Shown here piece after piece: positions 33,886 to 41,965 of a DNA stretch of 64,000 bases. Position numbers and translations under genes: made by a program. Numbering within the stretch: position 1 is the stretch's first letter; each line of letters opens with the position of its first letter. The DNA is from Deferribacter autotrophicus (GTDB taxonomy: Bacteria > Chrysiogenota > Deferribacteres > Deferribacterales > Deferribacteraceae): NCBI RefSeq assembly GCF_008362905.1, contig NZ_VFJB01000009.1:186001-250000 (forward strand), written 5' to 3'. Below the pieces are notes generated by a model. The model was not told where the DNA came from. It searched no databases and was given only the letters and a program-made list of their open reading frames with translations.

Positions 33886-35173
33886 ATGAAAAAGGTTGAA
33901 AGTTTACTACTGCATCATGGTTATACGCCTGATAATACTGGAGCAAGAGCAGTTCCTATTTATCAGACTACGTAATATGTTTTTAAAAATACCAAACATG
34001 CTGCAAATCTTTTTGCATTGAAGGAATTTGGAAACATTTATACAAGGCTTATGAATCCAACTCAGGAGGTACTTGAACAACGACTTGCAGCACTACATAA
34101 AGGGACAACCGCTCTTGCAGTATCTTCTGGTCAAGCAGCTATAAGCTACTCGATACTAAATATTACAGAGTTAGGAGATAATATAGTATCGAGTTCATAT
34201 TTGTATGGAGGAACATCTAACCTTTTTAATTACACTTTGAAAAAACTTGGAAGAAAAGTGAGGTTTGTAGATTCATCTGATCCTGAGAATTTTAAGAAAG
34301 CCGCCGATGAAAATACAAAAGCCTTTTACTTGGAAAGTATAGGAAATCCAAAGAATAATGTAAATGATTTTGAAAAAAATAGCTGAATATGCTCATGAAT
34401 TAGGCATACCTTTGATAGTAGATAACACGGTTGCTCCTTATATTTTCAATCCTTTTGAATATGGCGCTGATATTGTTGTTTATTCTTTGACGAAATTTAT
34501 AACAGGAAACGGTACAAGTATTGGTGGAGCCATCATAGAAAAAGGTGATTTCAATTGGGAAAATGGGAAATTTCCTGAATTTACGAATCCTGATGAATCT
34601 TACCACGGTTTAATATACTGGGATGCCTTTGGAAATCATGATAAAGCTGTGGTTAAGGGTATTTCTTTTGTTATCAAGATACGATTACAACTTTTGAGAG
34701 ATATAGGTGCATATATAAGTCCATTTAATGCGTTTATGATAATTGAAGGGTTAGAGACTTTACCTTTGAGAATGAAGAAACATTGTGAGAATGCACTTGA
34801 AGTTGCAAAATTTTTGGAAACCCACCCCAAAGTTAGCTGGGTAAATTATCCTGGACTTGAGAATCATGAAGATTATGAGAATGCAAAGAGGTATTTAAAA
34901 AGTAATTTTGGTGCAATCATAGGGTTTGGTATAAAAGGAGGATATGAGGCAGGAGTTAAATTCATAAATTCTGTAAAAATGATATCACATCTTGCAAACA
35001 TAGGGGATGCAAGAACTCTTGTAATACATCCTGCAAGTACTACTCACCAACAATTAACTTCTGAGCAGAGATTGGCTACAGGTGTTACGGATGATTTTAT
35101 CAGATTGTCTGTTGGGATTGAAAATATTGAAGATATAATAGAGGATTTAGATCAAGCATTATCAAAAGTTTGA
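33886..35173 (+). pseudogene. Second O-acetylhomoserine sulfhydrylase (MetY/MetZ type), inactivated
   Basis: It starts MKKVESLLLHHGYTP, reads VPIYQTT, then hits TAA at codon 30 (33973-33975; normally Ser, QTTSYVF). The frame resumes [19 protein letters not shown] and runs to about 34370, where one extra A in a run of seven shifts it. Restoring it gives [16 protein letters not shown], the PLP lysine in [12 protein letters not shown] and the [13 protein letters not shown] ending. Two separate lesions make this a pseudogene. It would have used free sulfide, unlike the HcyS-linked copy at 13.6 kb. Confidence 0.9.
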
Positions 35174-35186
35174 AAGGAGTAGTGTG

Positions 35187-35276
35187 ATGAAATACTTTGA
35201 TAAATACTTTTTTACTATTGGTAATACCCCGCTTGTTGAACTAAAGAAAGTAAATGTTAATTTTAGTTTAAGGTGA
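35187..35276 (+). pseudogene. cysK: Cysteine synthase (CysK), N-terminal fragment cut by the prophage
   Basis: ATG 35187, with AAAGGAG upstream, gives 29 codons including FFTIGNTPLVELKKVNVN, the start of an O-acetylserine sulfhydrylase. The similarity ends near 35266 and a TGA follows at 35274. The next recognisable sequence is the Mu-like prophage. The rest of cysK should lie beyond the other prophage end, outside the window. Confidence 0.82.
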
Positions 35277-35434
35277 GGTAGGGTAGTGTTTGGCGCACAT
35301 TATGGAACTGGTTGGAAATAAAAGGTTTTATTTGTTTTTGGTTGCCTAAGGTAAGTTGGAGTTTTTGGTGGAAGTTTTGTTTTTTTGGTGTGTTTTACAG
35401 TGTAAAGTGAGGCAAGTTTAAATCCTTTGAAAAG

Positions 35435-35454
35435 TTTTATAAAGTTTTATAAAG
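35435..35454. repeat. Tandem TTTTATAAAG pair
   Basis: TTTTATAAAG is repeated directly at 35435-35444 and 35445-35454, followed by G. A near copy (CTTTATAAAG twice, then GGG) lies at 51976-51995 before the tape-measure gene. It overlaps the 3' end of the minus-strand membrane gene. Function unknown. Confidence 0.5.
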
Positions 35455-35881
35455 GTTCTTTTGTTGGCTCTTTTTCTTTTATTTTGTCTAAGATTACGAG
35501 TTTGTAGATTTCTATTACCAGTTCTTCAGTTGATTTTATTTTAGGTGACAGTTTTTCAAGTTTTTTAAAAAAATAAGAAATAGGCACGCCAGGAATTAGA
35601 GATAGAATAAAAAATAAAAAGATTAGCTTTGTTGCGTTTGATATTATGGCAGTAATAAGAAACGTTGTAAAACCTAGAAGAGGTATTAATAATAAAAAGA
35701 TTTTATTTATGATATGTTCTTTTTCTTTTCTGAGTGATGTTTTGTGTTTTTCTATTTTTTCAAATAGATCGTTTATGTTATTAGTGTTTTTGATTATGCT
35801 AAACAAAGGGTCATGAGTGATTATGTTGTTGTTCCCAATTATAAAGTTTTTGCCTTTTATAAAATTATTGCTGTTTTCCAT
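35447..35881 (-). CDS. Two-helix membrane protein next to the repressor
   Basis: 144 residues. The N-terminus, NNFIKGKNFIIGNNNII, repeats a motif found in the repressor encoded just upstream. A charged helix and two transmembrane helices (about 60-80 and 86-106) follow, with a basic tail. It begins two bases after the repressor stop and is expressed with it in the lysogen. A superinfection-exclusion or signalling role is plausible from position; no family is recognised. Confidence 0.6.
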   Translation of the reverse strand: MENSNNFIKGKNFIIGNNNIITHDPLFSIIKNTNNINDLFEKIEKHKTSLRKEKEHIINKIFLLLIPLLGFTTFLITAIISNATKLIFLFFILSLIPGVPISYFFKKLEKLSPKIKSTEELVIEIYKLVILDKIKEKEPTKEPL

Positions 35882-35883
35882 TT

Positions 35884-36312
35884 TTAATCCTCCTTTAATT
35901 CGGTTTCAAGCGCTTCTGCTTTTATTTTATGATAAAAATATTGCTGTTTTTTCTTTGGTAGTTTCCTGAAAGATTCTATTAGGTCTTTTTCGATATCCGT
36001 TATCTCTTTTTCACGGAACCCTGTATTATTGCTGCCTATTATAAAATTACTACCATTTATTATGTTTCCAGAATTAATATTTTTTGAATCGTTTGTACGA
36101 AACATCTCACCTTCACCTGTGAGGAGCCAGTCAGGATTTATTCCATACGAATATGCGATAGACATAATTATTGGTTTATCTGGAGAATGTTCACCTCTTT
36201 CAATCTTGCTTAGATGTCCTTGCGAAATACCTATTGTTGCAGCAAATTCTTTTTGAGAAACATTTAAATCTTTTCTTATTTGTTTAATTCTTTTGCATAT
36301 TTCAATATTCAT
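35884..36312 (-). CDS. Phage repressor, XRE/Cro-CI helix-turn-helix
   Basis: 142 residues. An N-terminal HTH (about 8-62: LNVSQKEFAATIGISQGHLS, KIERGEHSPDKP, NPDWLLTGEG) is followed by a Ser/Asn-rich linker with SGNIINGSNFIIGSNN and a helical C-terminus (EKDLIESFRKLPKKKQQYF). There is no LexA-type peptidase domain. It is divergent from the Ner-like gene across 48 bases holding an operator, as in Mu. It should hold the early promoter off in the lysogen. Confidence 0.88.
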   Translation of the reverse strand: MNIEICKRIKQIRKDLNVSQKEFAATIGISQGHLSKIERGEHSPDKPIIMSIAYSYGINPDWLLTGEGEMFRTNDSKNINSGNIINGSNFIIGSNNTGFREKEITDIEKDLIESFRKLPKKKQQYFYHKIKAEALETELKED

Positions 36313-36325
36313 AACAAATTTTCCC

Positions 36326-36354
36326 TTGACAAAAATATTCGTATCGAATAATAC
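36326..36354 (+). promoter_or_regulatory. Early promoter with operator TATTCG-TAT-CGAATA
   Basis: TTGACA (36326-36331), 17 bases, TAATAC (36349-36354): near-consensus. The palindrome TATTCG/CGAATA (36336-36350, 3-base centre) lies in the spacer and touches the -10, an ideal repressor site. The start codon at 36361 is seven bases past the -10, so the message should start at the A of ATG. Confidence 0.82.
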
Positions 36355-36360
36355 TTAAAT

Positions 36361-36618
36361 ATGAGAGCTAACAAATTACCTTTTATTGACAAAAAAAATT
36401 ATATTAAAGCTCTTTTGGTTGCAAAAGGCATTAAACTCACAGATATTGCAAAAGAGCTTAATGTTGCCCTTCCTACGGTTTCCCAAGTCATTTCTGGCAA
36501 GAAAACCTCCTTTCGTATTCAAAAAGCTATTTCTGAAGCCCTGAGCGTCCCCTACGAGGATCTCTGGGGCGATACATATAGAATAGTTAAAACTGAGGGA
36601 AAAAGCAATGTCAAATAA
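36361..36618 (+). CDS. Ner-like / small XRE regulator, leaderless
   Basis: 85 residues with a Cro-type HTH (IKLTDIAKELNVALPTVSQV, about 24-43, then SGKKTSFRIQKAISEAL). It is the first gene of the plus-strand early operon, opposite the repressor, the position of Mu ner, which shuts off early and repressor transcription. No Shine-Dalgarno site precedes it and the promoter implies translation of a leaderless message. Its end overlaps the next gene by 11 bases. Confidence 0.82.
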   Translation: MRANKLPFIDKKNYIKALLVAKGIKLTDIAKELNVALPTVSQVISGKKTSFRIQKAISEALSVPYEDLWGDTYRIVKTEGKSNVK

Positions 36619-37012
36619 GGGGAAATGTTTGACTTCTGGCTCTGGTGTGGAGTGCGGCAAGTTTAAGATTTCTCAAAGATTTAGAGAGGCGCTATCTGAA
36701 GCTGTCAGGGGTTCGAAGTATTCCAGAGAGGAGATTGTGAGTCTTTTACATGGCCTAACCGGTCATAAAATTACAAAACAGTTTTTTGATCAGATGACAG
36801 CTCCAAGCAAAATAAACCACAGGTTTCCTGCTGAACTCTTGCCTGCGTTTTGCTTTATTACCGGCAACATAGAGCCTCTTAAAATTCTTATTGAAGCAAT
36901 CGGTTTTGAGATGGTGGATGAGGAAGAAAGTAAAGAGCTGAATCTATTAAGGCTTATGAAAGAAAAAGAGAGGATTGAGAAGGAAATAGAGAAACTAAAA
37001 GGTGGCAAATGA
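36608..37012 (+). CDS. Conserved-looking early phage protein (134 aa), unknown
   Basis: ATG 36608 overlaps the ner-like gene; the stop overlaps the muA-like start by four bases. It reads FKISQRFREALSEAVRGSKY and REEIVSLLHGLTGHKITKQF, a helical region with phage HTH-like spacing, then a C-terminal coiled coil rich in Lys and Glu (KEKERIEKEIEKLKGG). Proteins of this kind sit before the transposase in several Mu-like phages; I do not know a function. DNA binding together with the transposase is possible. Confidence 0.6.
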   Translation: MSNKGKCLTSGSGVECGKFKISQRFREALSEAVRGSKYSREEIVSLLHGLTGHKITKQFFDQMTAPSKINHRFPAELLPAFCFITGNIEPLKILIEAIGFEMVDEEESKELNLLRLMKEKERIEKEIEKLKGGK

Positions 37013-39657
37013 AACTAACGGCGAAAGAGATAGCGGAAATACTTGGTGTTTCAAGAGTGGCTATAATCAAAAGGGCCAAAAAAGAGAATTGGCTTTACGT
37101 TGAAGAGGCCAACCCTAATGGTGGTAAGCCAATTAAGTATTTTATTGCAGAATCTTTACCTGATGAAATTCGCACAAAATTAGTTGGCAATGTAACCGCT
37201 CAATGTAACCACAATGTAACCGAATGTAACCACAATGTAACCACGCAACTGTCTGAAGATAAAGAAGAAAATAAAGCCGAAAAAATTAACAATGTAACCT
37301 TAAATGTAACCTGTGAAATTGGTTCACATTTAGAAAATACTGATAATAAAAGTAAAATTGAAAAAGGTTCCTTAGTAACCCCTCGACTAAGGAACCAAAA
37401 CTGGGGTTACAAAGGAACTAAGGAACCTAAAAATTGCCCGACTAAGGAACTTCCAAAAGATGAAATTTGGATCTCAATTTCGGAAGCGTCAAACCTCATC
37501 GGGATTTCTGAGCGTGGTGTTAGGAAGAGTTGTGACAAAGGAAAGTATAAATTTATTTATACACCATCAAACAAAGGTCGTGGCGGCAAAACCTATAAAG
37601 TGGCTCTTTCTTCTTTGCCGGCAGAAGCTCAGGTGAAATGGGTGTTAGATAATAATGAGAAAGCAAAAGGATTGGATGCAGCAATCACTGACAAGCTTTC
37701 TCCTATGGCTATTTTGGAGATTGAGAAAATGAAAAACGTTATTTCTGTTGGCAGTACCAAACTTAACGACAAAGAGAAAGAAGAGCTTGGGTTGATCCTA
37801 AAGATGATTGATGAAGCTAAAAGAGCGCCTATCGGCATAAGCAAAAGAAAGCATATAGAAAACGTGGCAAGAAAATATAAGAAAGGCAGAAGCACTCTAG
37901 AGAGGTATATAAAGATTTTCAACAACAGCGGAATTGCTGGACTGAAGAAACTTGTGAGCAGAAAACGTGAAAAGAGTTTGTATGCGTGGGATGTGGAAGC
38001 GATCGAATTTTTGAAAGGTGTGTATTTACGAGGTATACGAGCCGGCAACAAGATAAGTAAAGAGAAGGCTTATGATGCTGTTGTAGCCGAAGCTAAAAAA
38101 AGAGGCTGGAAAGTTGGCTCAGTCTCTTCTGCATATCAATATCTAAACGACATCAATCACCTTTTGATAAAATATGCAAAAGGTGGAAGGCAAGCTCTGG
38201 ATAACTTTTTCTATATTGCAAGAGATTATAGTGATCTTGAGCCGTTTCAGATTGTTGTGGGGGACCAGCATCAATTTGATTTTTGGGTTAGAGATATTGA
38301 AACAGACGAAATTTTCCGGCCGATGGGATACTTTTTTGTGGATGCCAGGACAAGGCTTGTTTACGGCTTTGCTCTGAGTGGTAGAAAGTACAGCTCTTAC
38401 ACGATCGGGCTTGCTTTAAGGATGGGGTTAGTAACATTTGGTTTTTTCAAATCGATTTACACTGATAACGGCAAACCTGAAATCAGTAAATATATAAGCA
38501 GTATTACAAAAGATATTACCAGTTTTGGTGCCGAGAGTAAGGATTTTGCTGAGCTTTATAAGACTAATGATGGGCACTGGGTTATAGAGGATGAAAACGG
38601 CGAAATTATAGCTGCAGCTACAGATGTAGAAGATTATCGTAGAAAGGCAAGGGCCTATAATGCGAAAGCTAAACTCATTGAGAGGTTTTTTAGAACATTT
38701 GAAGATTTGCTGGTGTATCTTGGTGTACCTGGCAGAGTTGTGAATAAAAATGACAGCTCTGAAAATAGGCGCGAGAGCGAAAAGAGACTAGCTGAACAAA
38801 TAGATAAGGAAAATGTGCTTACTTATGAAGAGTTTGCCTTAAGGGTGTTTGATGCTGTCAAGATTTATAATAACAGAAAACACGAGTCTCTGAAAAAATC
38901 TCCACTTGAGCAGCTTGCATACTGCATCAAGCATGAAGGGTTTACGGTTGTGCTGCCTGAAAGTATTGAAGAGATCGATAAGGTATTTTTTGTAAGAGCT
39001 AAAAGGAAGGTACATAGAGGCAGAGTGCAAATCAACAATATTTTATATGAAGCAAACGCCGAGCTTAGGGATGGTGATCTTACCGCCGGTCTCTGGCATT
39101 TACCAGATAAAACTGAAGTGGAAATTAGATACAACCCGTTTGATGCGTCTATTGCTTATGCGATCTTACCCGACGGATCTGAGCGTGAGCTAAAACCTAT
39201 AACTTATGGCAGTATGATAGACAAAGAGCTCACTAAATCGTTGATTGAAAGAAAGCGTTCATTGATGAGTGCCGTTACAGAAAAATATAAAGAATATATT
39301 AAAGGTGTTCCTGAGGTTCTTAAATATTCTAAGATTAAGACAGTTAAAAAGAAATCTAAAAAAGCACAGGATTCCTGTGAAAATCTTACAAACGAAGAGA
39401 TTTTAAAGAGAATCAAAGAGCACAAAGAGGAGAGCAATAAAGTCAAGCCTATCAAGCTTATGAGGAGCAAAATAATCACATCGAGCGTTGATAAATATGA
39501 AGATATTTTAATTAGAGAGCTGATGGGCGAGTTTTTGAGTAGTGCTGATCTGGATTTTAAGCGTAGGTATGAGGCGCAACTGAGTGATGAGGAGAAGAAG
39601 TATTGGGAAGCGTGGAGAAAAATACATGGGGCAAAAAGTAGTTATGGAGGTGTGTAA
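37009..39657 (+). CDS. MuA-type DDE transposase
   Basis: 882 residues, larger than Mu A (663). Two Mu-type winged-helix domains lie at about 1-65 (TAKEIAEILGVSRVAIIKRA) and 148-210 (SISEASNLIGISERGVRK), each ending in a K-Y-x3-SLPxE block, joined by a low-complexity linker with repeated NVT. The catalytic core has D419 (GDQHQFD), D486 (YTDNGKPE) and E558 (AKLIERFF). The D-D spacing of 67 equals that of Mu A. A C-terminal barrel and basic tail follow. It carries out replicative transposition with MuB. Confidence 0.93.
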   Translation: MKLTAKEIAEILGVSRVAIIKRAKKENWLYVEEANPNGGKPIKYFIAESLPDEIRTKLVGNVTAQCNHNVTECNHNVTTQLSEDKEENKAEKINNVTLNVTCEIGSHLENTDNKSKIEKGSLVTPRLRNQNWGYKGTKEPKNCPTKELPKDEIWISISEASNLIGISERGVRKSCDKGKYKFIYTPSNKGRGGKTYKVALSSLPAEAQVKWVLDNNEKAKGLDAAITDKLSPMAILEIEKMKNVISVGSTKLNDKEKEELGLILKMIDEAKRAPIGISKRKHIENVARKYKKGRSTLERYIKIFNNSGIAGLKKLVSRKREKSLYAWDVEAIEFLKGVYLRGIRAGNKISKEKAYDAVVAEAKKRGWKVGSVSSAYQYLNDINHLLIKYAKGGRQALDNFFYIARDYSDLEPFQIVVGDQHQFDFWVRDIETDEIFRPMGYFFVDARTRLVYGFALSGRKYSSYTIGLALRMGLVTFGFFKSIYTDNGKPEISKYISSITKDITSFGAESKDFAELYKTNDGHWVIEDENGEIIAAATDVEDYRRKARAYNAKAKLIERFFRTFEDLLVYLGVPGRVVNKNDSSENRRESEKRLAEQIDKENVLTYEEFALRVFDAVKIYNNRKHESLKKSPLEQLAYCIKHEGFTVVLPESIEEIDKVFFVRAKRKVHRGRVQINNILYEANAELRDGDLTAGLWHLPDKTEVEIRYNPFDASIAYAILPDGSERELKPITYGSMIDKELTKSLIERKRSLMSAVTEKYKEYIKGVPEVLKYSKIKTVKKKSKKAQDSCENLTNEEILKRIKEHKEESNKVKPIKLMRSKIITSSVDKYEDILIRELMGEFLSSADLDFKRRYEAQLSDEEKKYWEAWRKIHGAKSSYGGV
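37189..37396 (+). repeat. ATGTAACC repeats and hairpin inside the transposase gene
   Basis: AATGTAACC occurs five times at 37189-37242 and twice more by 37312; one inverse GGTTACA lies near 37405. Then GGTTCCTTAG (37366-37375) and CTAAGGAACC (37387-37396) form a perfect 10-bp inverted repeat, and AAGGAAC recurs twice more downstream. The repeats encode the linker between the two DNA-binding domains. Whether they are protein-binding sites or a repeat expansion cannot be told from the sequence. Confidence 0.75.
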
Positions 39658-40538
39658 TGACAAAGTTGGCGCAAGTAATGGATAGGTTTGGGTTGACTGT
39701 GGCCGACGTAGCAAAAATAACAGGCCACAGCCAACCAACCATTTCCCAGTTAAAAGCTGGGAATTATAACGGAAAAAATGGCAAAGAGCAAGAGGTTTTA
39801 AACATTTTAGCTGAAAGTGGGTATATGCTTGAGCCTAAAAAAATTGTGGTACGCAGTGATGTGTTTATCACTACAAAAAATGTGAAAAGGTTTAACGAGC
39901 TTTGCGATGAGATGTTTAGCGAGGAAGCTGATTTAACATCAAGTATCGGCGTTGTGATCGGCAGAGCTGGCAGAGGTAAAACAAAGGCAGCAAGGCATTA
40001 TTGCATCAATAAGCCTGAAGCTGTGTATGTCCAGTTTTTAGACGGTTTTAGTCTGGTGGATGTGGCAAGGGAGATTGCATATGAATTGGGTGGTGTGAGG
40101 CCAAGAGGTTTTCGGGCGTGTCTTGATGTGATTGAAGAGTCAACTATTGCTTATAGGAAGATCGCTATAATCGATGAAGCCGACAAAATGCCTAAAAAAT
40201 ACTTTGAAATGATAAGAGGTTTAAATGAGCGCTGCAATATGCCAATTGTGTTGGTTGGTGAAGAGAGCTTGAAGAGGATTCTTGATTCAGAAAGAAGATT
40301 GAAAAGTAGGACAAGAAGGGTTGTGGCGTTTGAGCCTATAAGTGTTGAGGATGTTTTTGTTTATTATGAAAAAGCGCTTGGGCTTTCTCTAGATGTTAGT
40401 ATCGTCAAAAAACTTCACAAAAAAGCAAGCGGAGATTTTCGTTTTGTGGTGAGAGATGCCATCAATATTGCAAGGATAATAAATATCAACGGATTGACGG
40501 AAGTGGATGAAAAAGTATTGAGGGCGCTGAATGGCTAA
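39657..40538 (+). CDS. MuB-type AAA+ ATPase
   Basis: 293 residues. The N-terminal HTH (about 11-45: TVADVAKITGHSQPTISQLK) is as in Mu B, and the AAA+ domain has Walker A GRAGRGKTKAARHY (about 100-113) and Walker B KIAIIDEADKMP (about 167-178). MuB binds target DNA as filaments and activates the transposase. The start overlaps the transposase stop by one base. The next gene overlaps by eight. Confidence 0.93.
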   Translation: MTKLAQVMDRFGLTVADVAKITGHSQPTISQLKAGNYNGKNGKEQEVLNILAESGYMLEPKKIVVRSDVFITTKNVKRFNELCDEMFSEEADLTSSIGVVIGRAGRGKTKAARHYCINKPEAVYVQFLDGFSLVDVAREIAYELGGVRPRGFRACLDVIEESTIAYRKIAIIDEADKMPKKYFEMIRGLNERCNMPIVLVGEESLKRILDSERRLKSRTRRVVAFEPISVEDVFVYYEKALGLSLDVSIVKKLHKKASGDFRFVVRDAINIARIININGLTEVDEKVLRALNG

Positions 40539-40986
40539 AGGATCGGCAAAGAAAGTGAGAAACTTTTTCGTGAAATATAAGCGCTTTTTTTACGATAATA
40601 GGCGCATAGCTGAGCTTTTAGGGTTAGATGTTAGCGACGTTAGATATACCATAAGAGATTTTTTGAAGCGTGGAGAATTAGAGGTTAAAGACGGTATGCT
40701 TGTTTATGTGGAACGTGAGCGAAGGGACTTTCTGTTGGATAAAGTGTGGAGAGCGTGGCGATATTGCCCCGTATGGACTATTTCGGAGATTGCAGCTTTA
40801 ACTCATGCTTCTAGAGAGACAGTCGGCTCTTATGTAAAACTGTATCGGAAAGCAGGATATGTGGAGAAGGTCGGGCGCAAGAAAATAAATGGTGTGATAT
40901 GCAATCTATATAGGTTGAAGAATAGGAAGATAAGGGAGCGTCCGCAGATTTTAAATCAGCGGAAGTTGAAAGGAGTGAAGCAATGA
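40531..40986 (+). CDS. Winged-helix DNA-binding protein (two HTH units)
   Basis: 151 residues with two HTH-like regions: RIAELLGLDVSDVRYTIRDF near 28-47 and WTISEIAALTHASRETVGSY near 83-102, the second followed by a wing (GRKKINGVICNLYRL). It overlaps both neighbours by a few bases in the early operon. No named family is assigned. A regulator or replication accessory is likely. Confidence 0.65.
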   Translation: MAKGSAKKVRNFFVKYKRFFYDNRRIAELLGLDVSDVRYTIRDFLKRGELEVKDGMLVYVERERRDFLLDKVWRAWRYCPVWTISEIAALTHASRETVGSYVKLYRKAGYVEKVGRKKINGVICNLYRLKNRKIRERPQILNQRKLKGVKQ

Positions 40987-41489
40987 AGGTTTTAAAAGGG
41001 AGAGATGGGATAAGTGAAAACGAGCTTCGCAGAAAGATGATTGCAAAAGTGCATATAGCCAAAAAAGAAGCAAAGATTTGTAAGCTTTGCGGGAATGTGC
41101 ATTTTGCTGAATTGTGCACAAAGTGCGGTTCGATTTACAATCGTGAAATGACAGATTTTGATTATAGAACGTTTTTGCTTTATGCGAGCGGGAAAACAAG
41201 TTGTAAAAATATGGACATTTTTGAACTTTCTGAAGTGCTAAGATTTTTTAAGCTTGCCGGATTTCAGGGTGCGAAAAAGATGAATTTTGAAGAGGCTGGC
41301 AGGGAAGTTAAGAAGAAAATGCTTAAGAAGCTCAAAGCTGAGGCTGAAAGGAAGCTTGGAGCAGGCTGGCAAAACAGAGTAAACAGATTTTGTCAGGAGC
41401 GAATAGGAGTATCCGCTCTTGAGTTTTGCGATATAGAGCAGCTTAGGCAGGTGTGGGCATTTTTAAGAAGAGCTTCTAAGGGGGTGTGA
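40983..41489 (+). CDS. GemA/gp16-family regulator (DUF1018) with inserted zinc ribbon
   Basis: 168 residues. The N-terminal KVHIAKKEAK, then DFDYRTFLLYASGKTSCKNM and ELSEVLRFFKLAGFQGA, and the C-terminal RKLGAGWQNRVNRFCQER to AFLRRAS follow the gp16/GemA pattern. In Mu, GemA affects host gene expression and DNA topology. Between the first helix and the DYR block sits CKLCGNVHFAELCTKCG, a four-cysteine ribbon not normally present. ATGA overlap with the preceding gene. Confidence 0.78.
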   Translation: MKVLKGRDGISENELRRKMIAKVHIAKKEAKICKLCGNVHFAELCTKCGSIYNREMTDFDYRTFLLYASGKTSCKNMDIFELSEVLRFFKLAGFQGAKKMNFEEAGREVKKKMLKKLKAEAERKLGAGWQNRVNRFCQERIGVSALEFCDIEQLRQVWAFLRRASKGV

Positions 41490-41491
41490 AG

Positions 41492-41761
41492 ATGAAATTC
41501 AGTAAAGCGTTTATGAAGAAATGGATGGAGTATTTCGGATACGAGCCTTATGAAGAGGAGATAAAAAAGATGATTGAAGATTCTATTGTAGTACAACGGT
41601 TTAAGGTTATTAGAAAGCGAGATGGCAGTGTGTTTAAAATTGCGCAAATTTACTGGAACACTAATGAGAATATCCTGTTTAAAATGGATGAGGATACAAA
41701 GACTTTAATTACGTTTGCAGCAGATAAAAAGATGTATGGAGAGAGTTATGCAAGGGTATAG
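41492..41761 (+). CDS. Small early phage protein, unknown (89 aa)
   Basis: ATG 41492 chosen because AAGGGGGTG is six bases upstream; the GTG two codons earlier overlaps the site. The sequence is acidic and helical at first (KKWMEYFGYEPYEEEIKKMI) with a beta-like C-terminal half (VFKIAQIYWNTNENILFKM). No family recognised. Its last four codons overlap the following zinc-ribbon gene. Confidence 0.55.
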   Translation: MKFSKAFMKKWMEYFGYEPYEEEIKKMIEDSIVVQRFKVIRKRDGSVFKIAQIYWNTNENILFKMDEDTKTLITFAADKKMYGESYARV

Positions 41762-41864
41762 CAATATTCCCGGAGCTTGCTGCCCTGTTTGTGGAGCAAG
41801 GCTCGCATTTCAGGAAGGCTGTGCCATTTGTCTGATATGCGGCTGGAGTGCGTGCGGAGGCTGA
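41748..41864 (+). CDS. 38-residue zinc-ribbon protein
   Basis: A short frame reading CCPVCGARLAF and CAICLICGWSACGG, eight cysteines in 38 residues. The CPVC...CLIC...C pattern is a rubredoxin-like ribbon, as at the C-termini of some reductases. It starts within the preceding gene, after GGAGAG, and ends one base before the next small gene. Coding status rests on the cysteine pattern and tight packing. Confidence 0.6.
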   Translation: MQGYSNIPGACCPVCGARLAFQEGCAICLICGWSACGG

Positions 41865-41865
41865 T

Positions 41866-41955
41866 ATGTTGTGGATTTTAGGCACATATCTAAGCGGTGT
41901 GGCTCTTGGCGTGATCCTCACGCTTATTGTGTTGTGGATTTTAATTACAAAATAG
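41866..41955 (+). CDS. 29-residue single-helix membrane peptide
   Basis: ATG 41866 to TAG 41953-41955: MLWILGTYLSGVALG followed by VILTLIVLWILITK, almost wholly one transmembrane helix. The preceding TGCGGAGGCTGAT gives a good ribosome site. It lies between two tightly spaced early genes. Function unknown; small phage membrane peptides often act in exclusion or host take-over. Confidence 0.5.
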   Translation: MLWILGTYLSGVALGVILTLIVLWILITK

Positions 41956-41965
41956 GGAGTAAAAA

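Noticed and set aside
35266-35290. Exact Mu-type left end and 5-bp target duplication
   Set aside because: The right end is outside the window, so the junction base and duplication cannot be verified; TG at 35287 is only a candidate.
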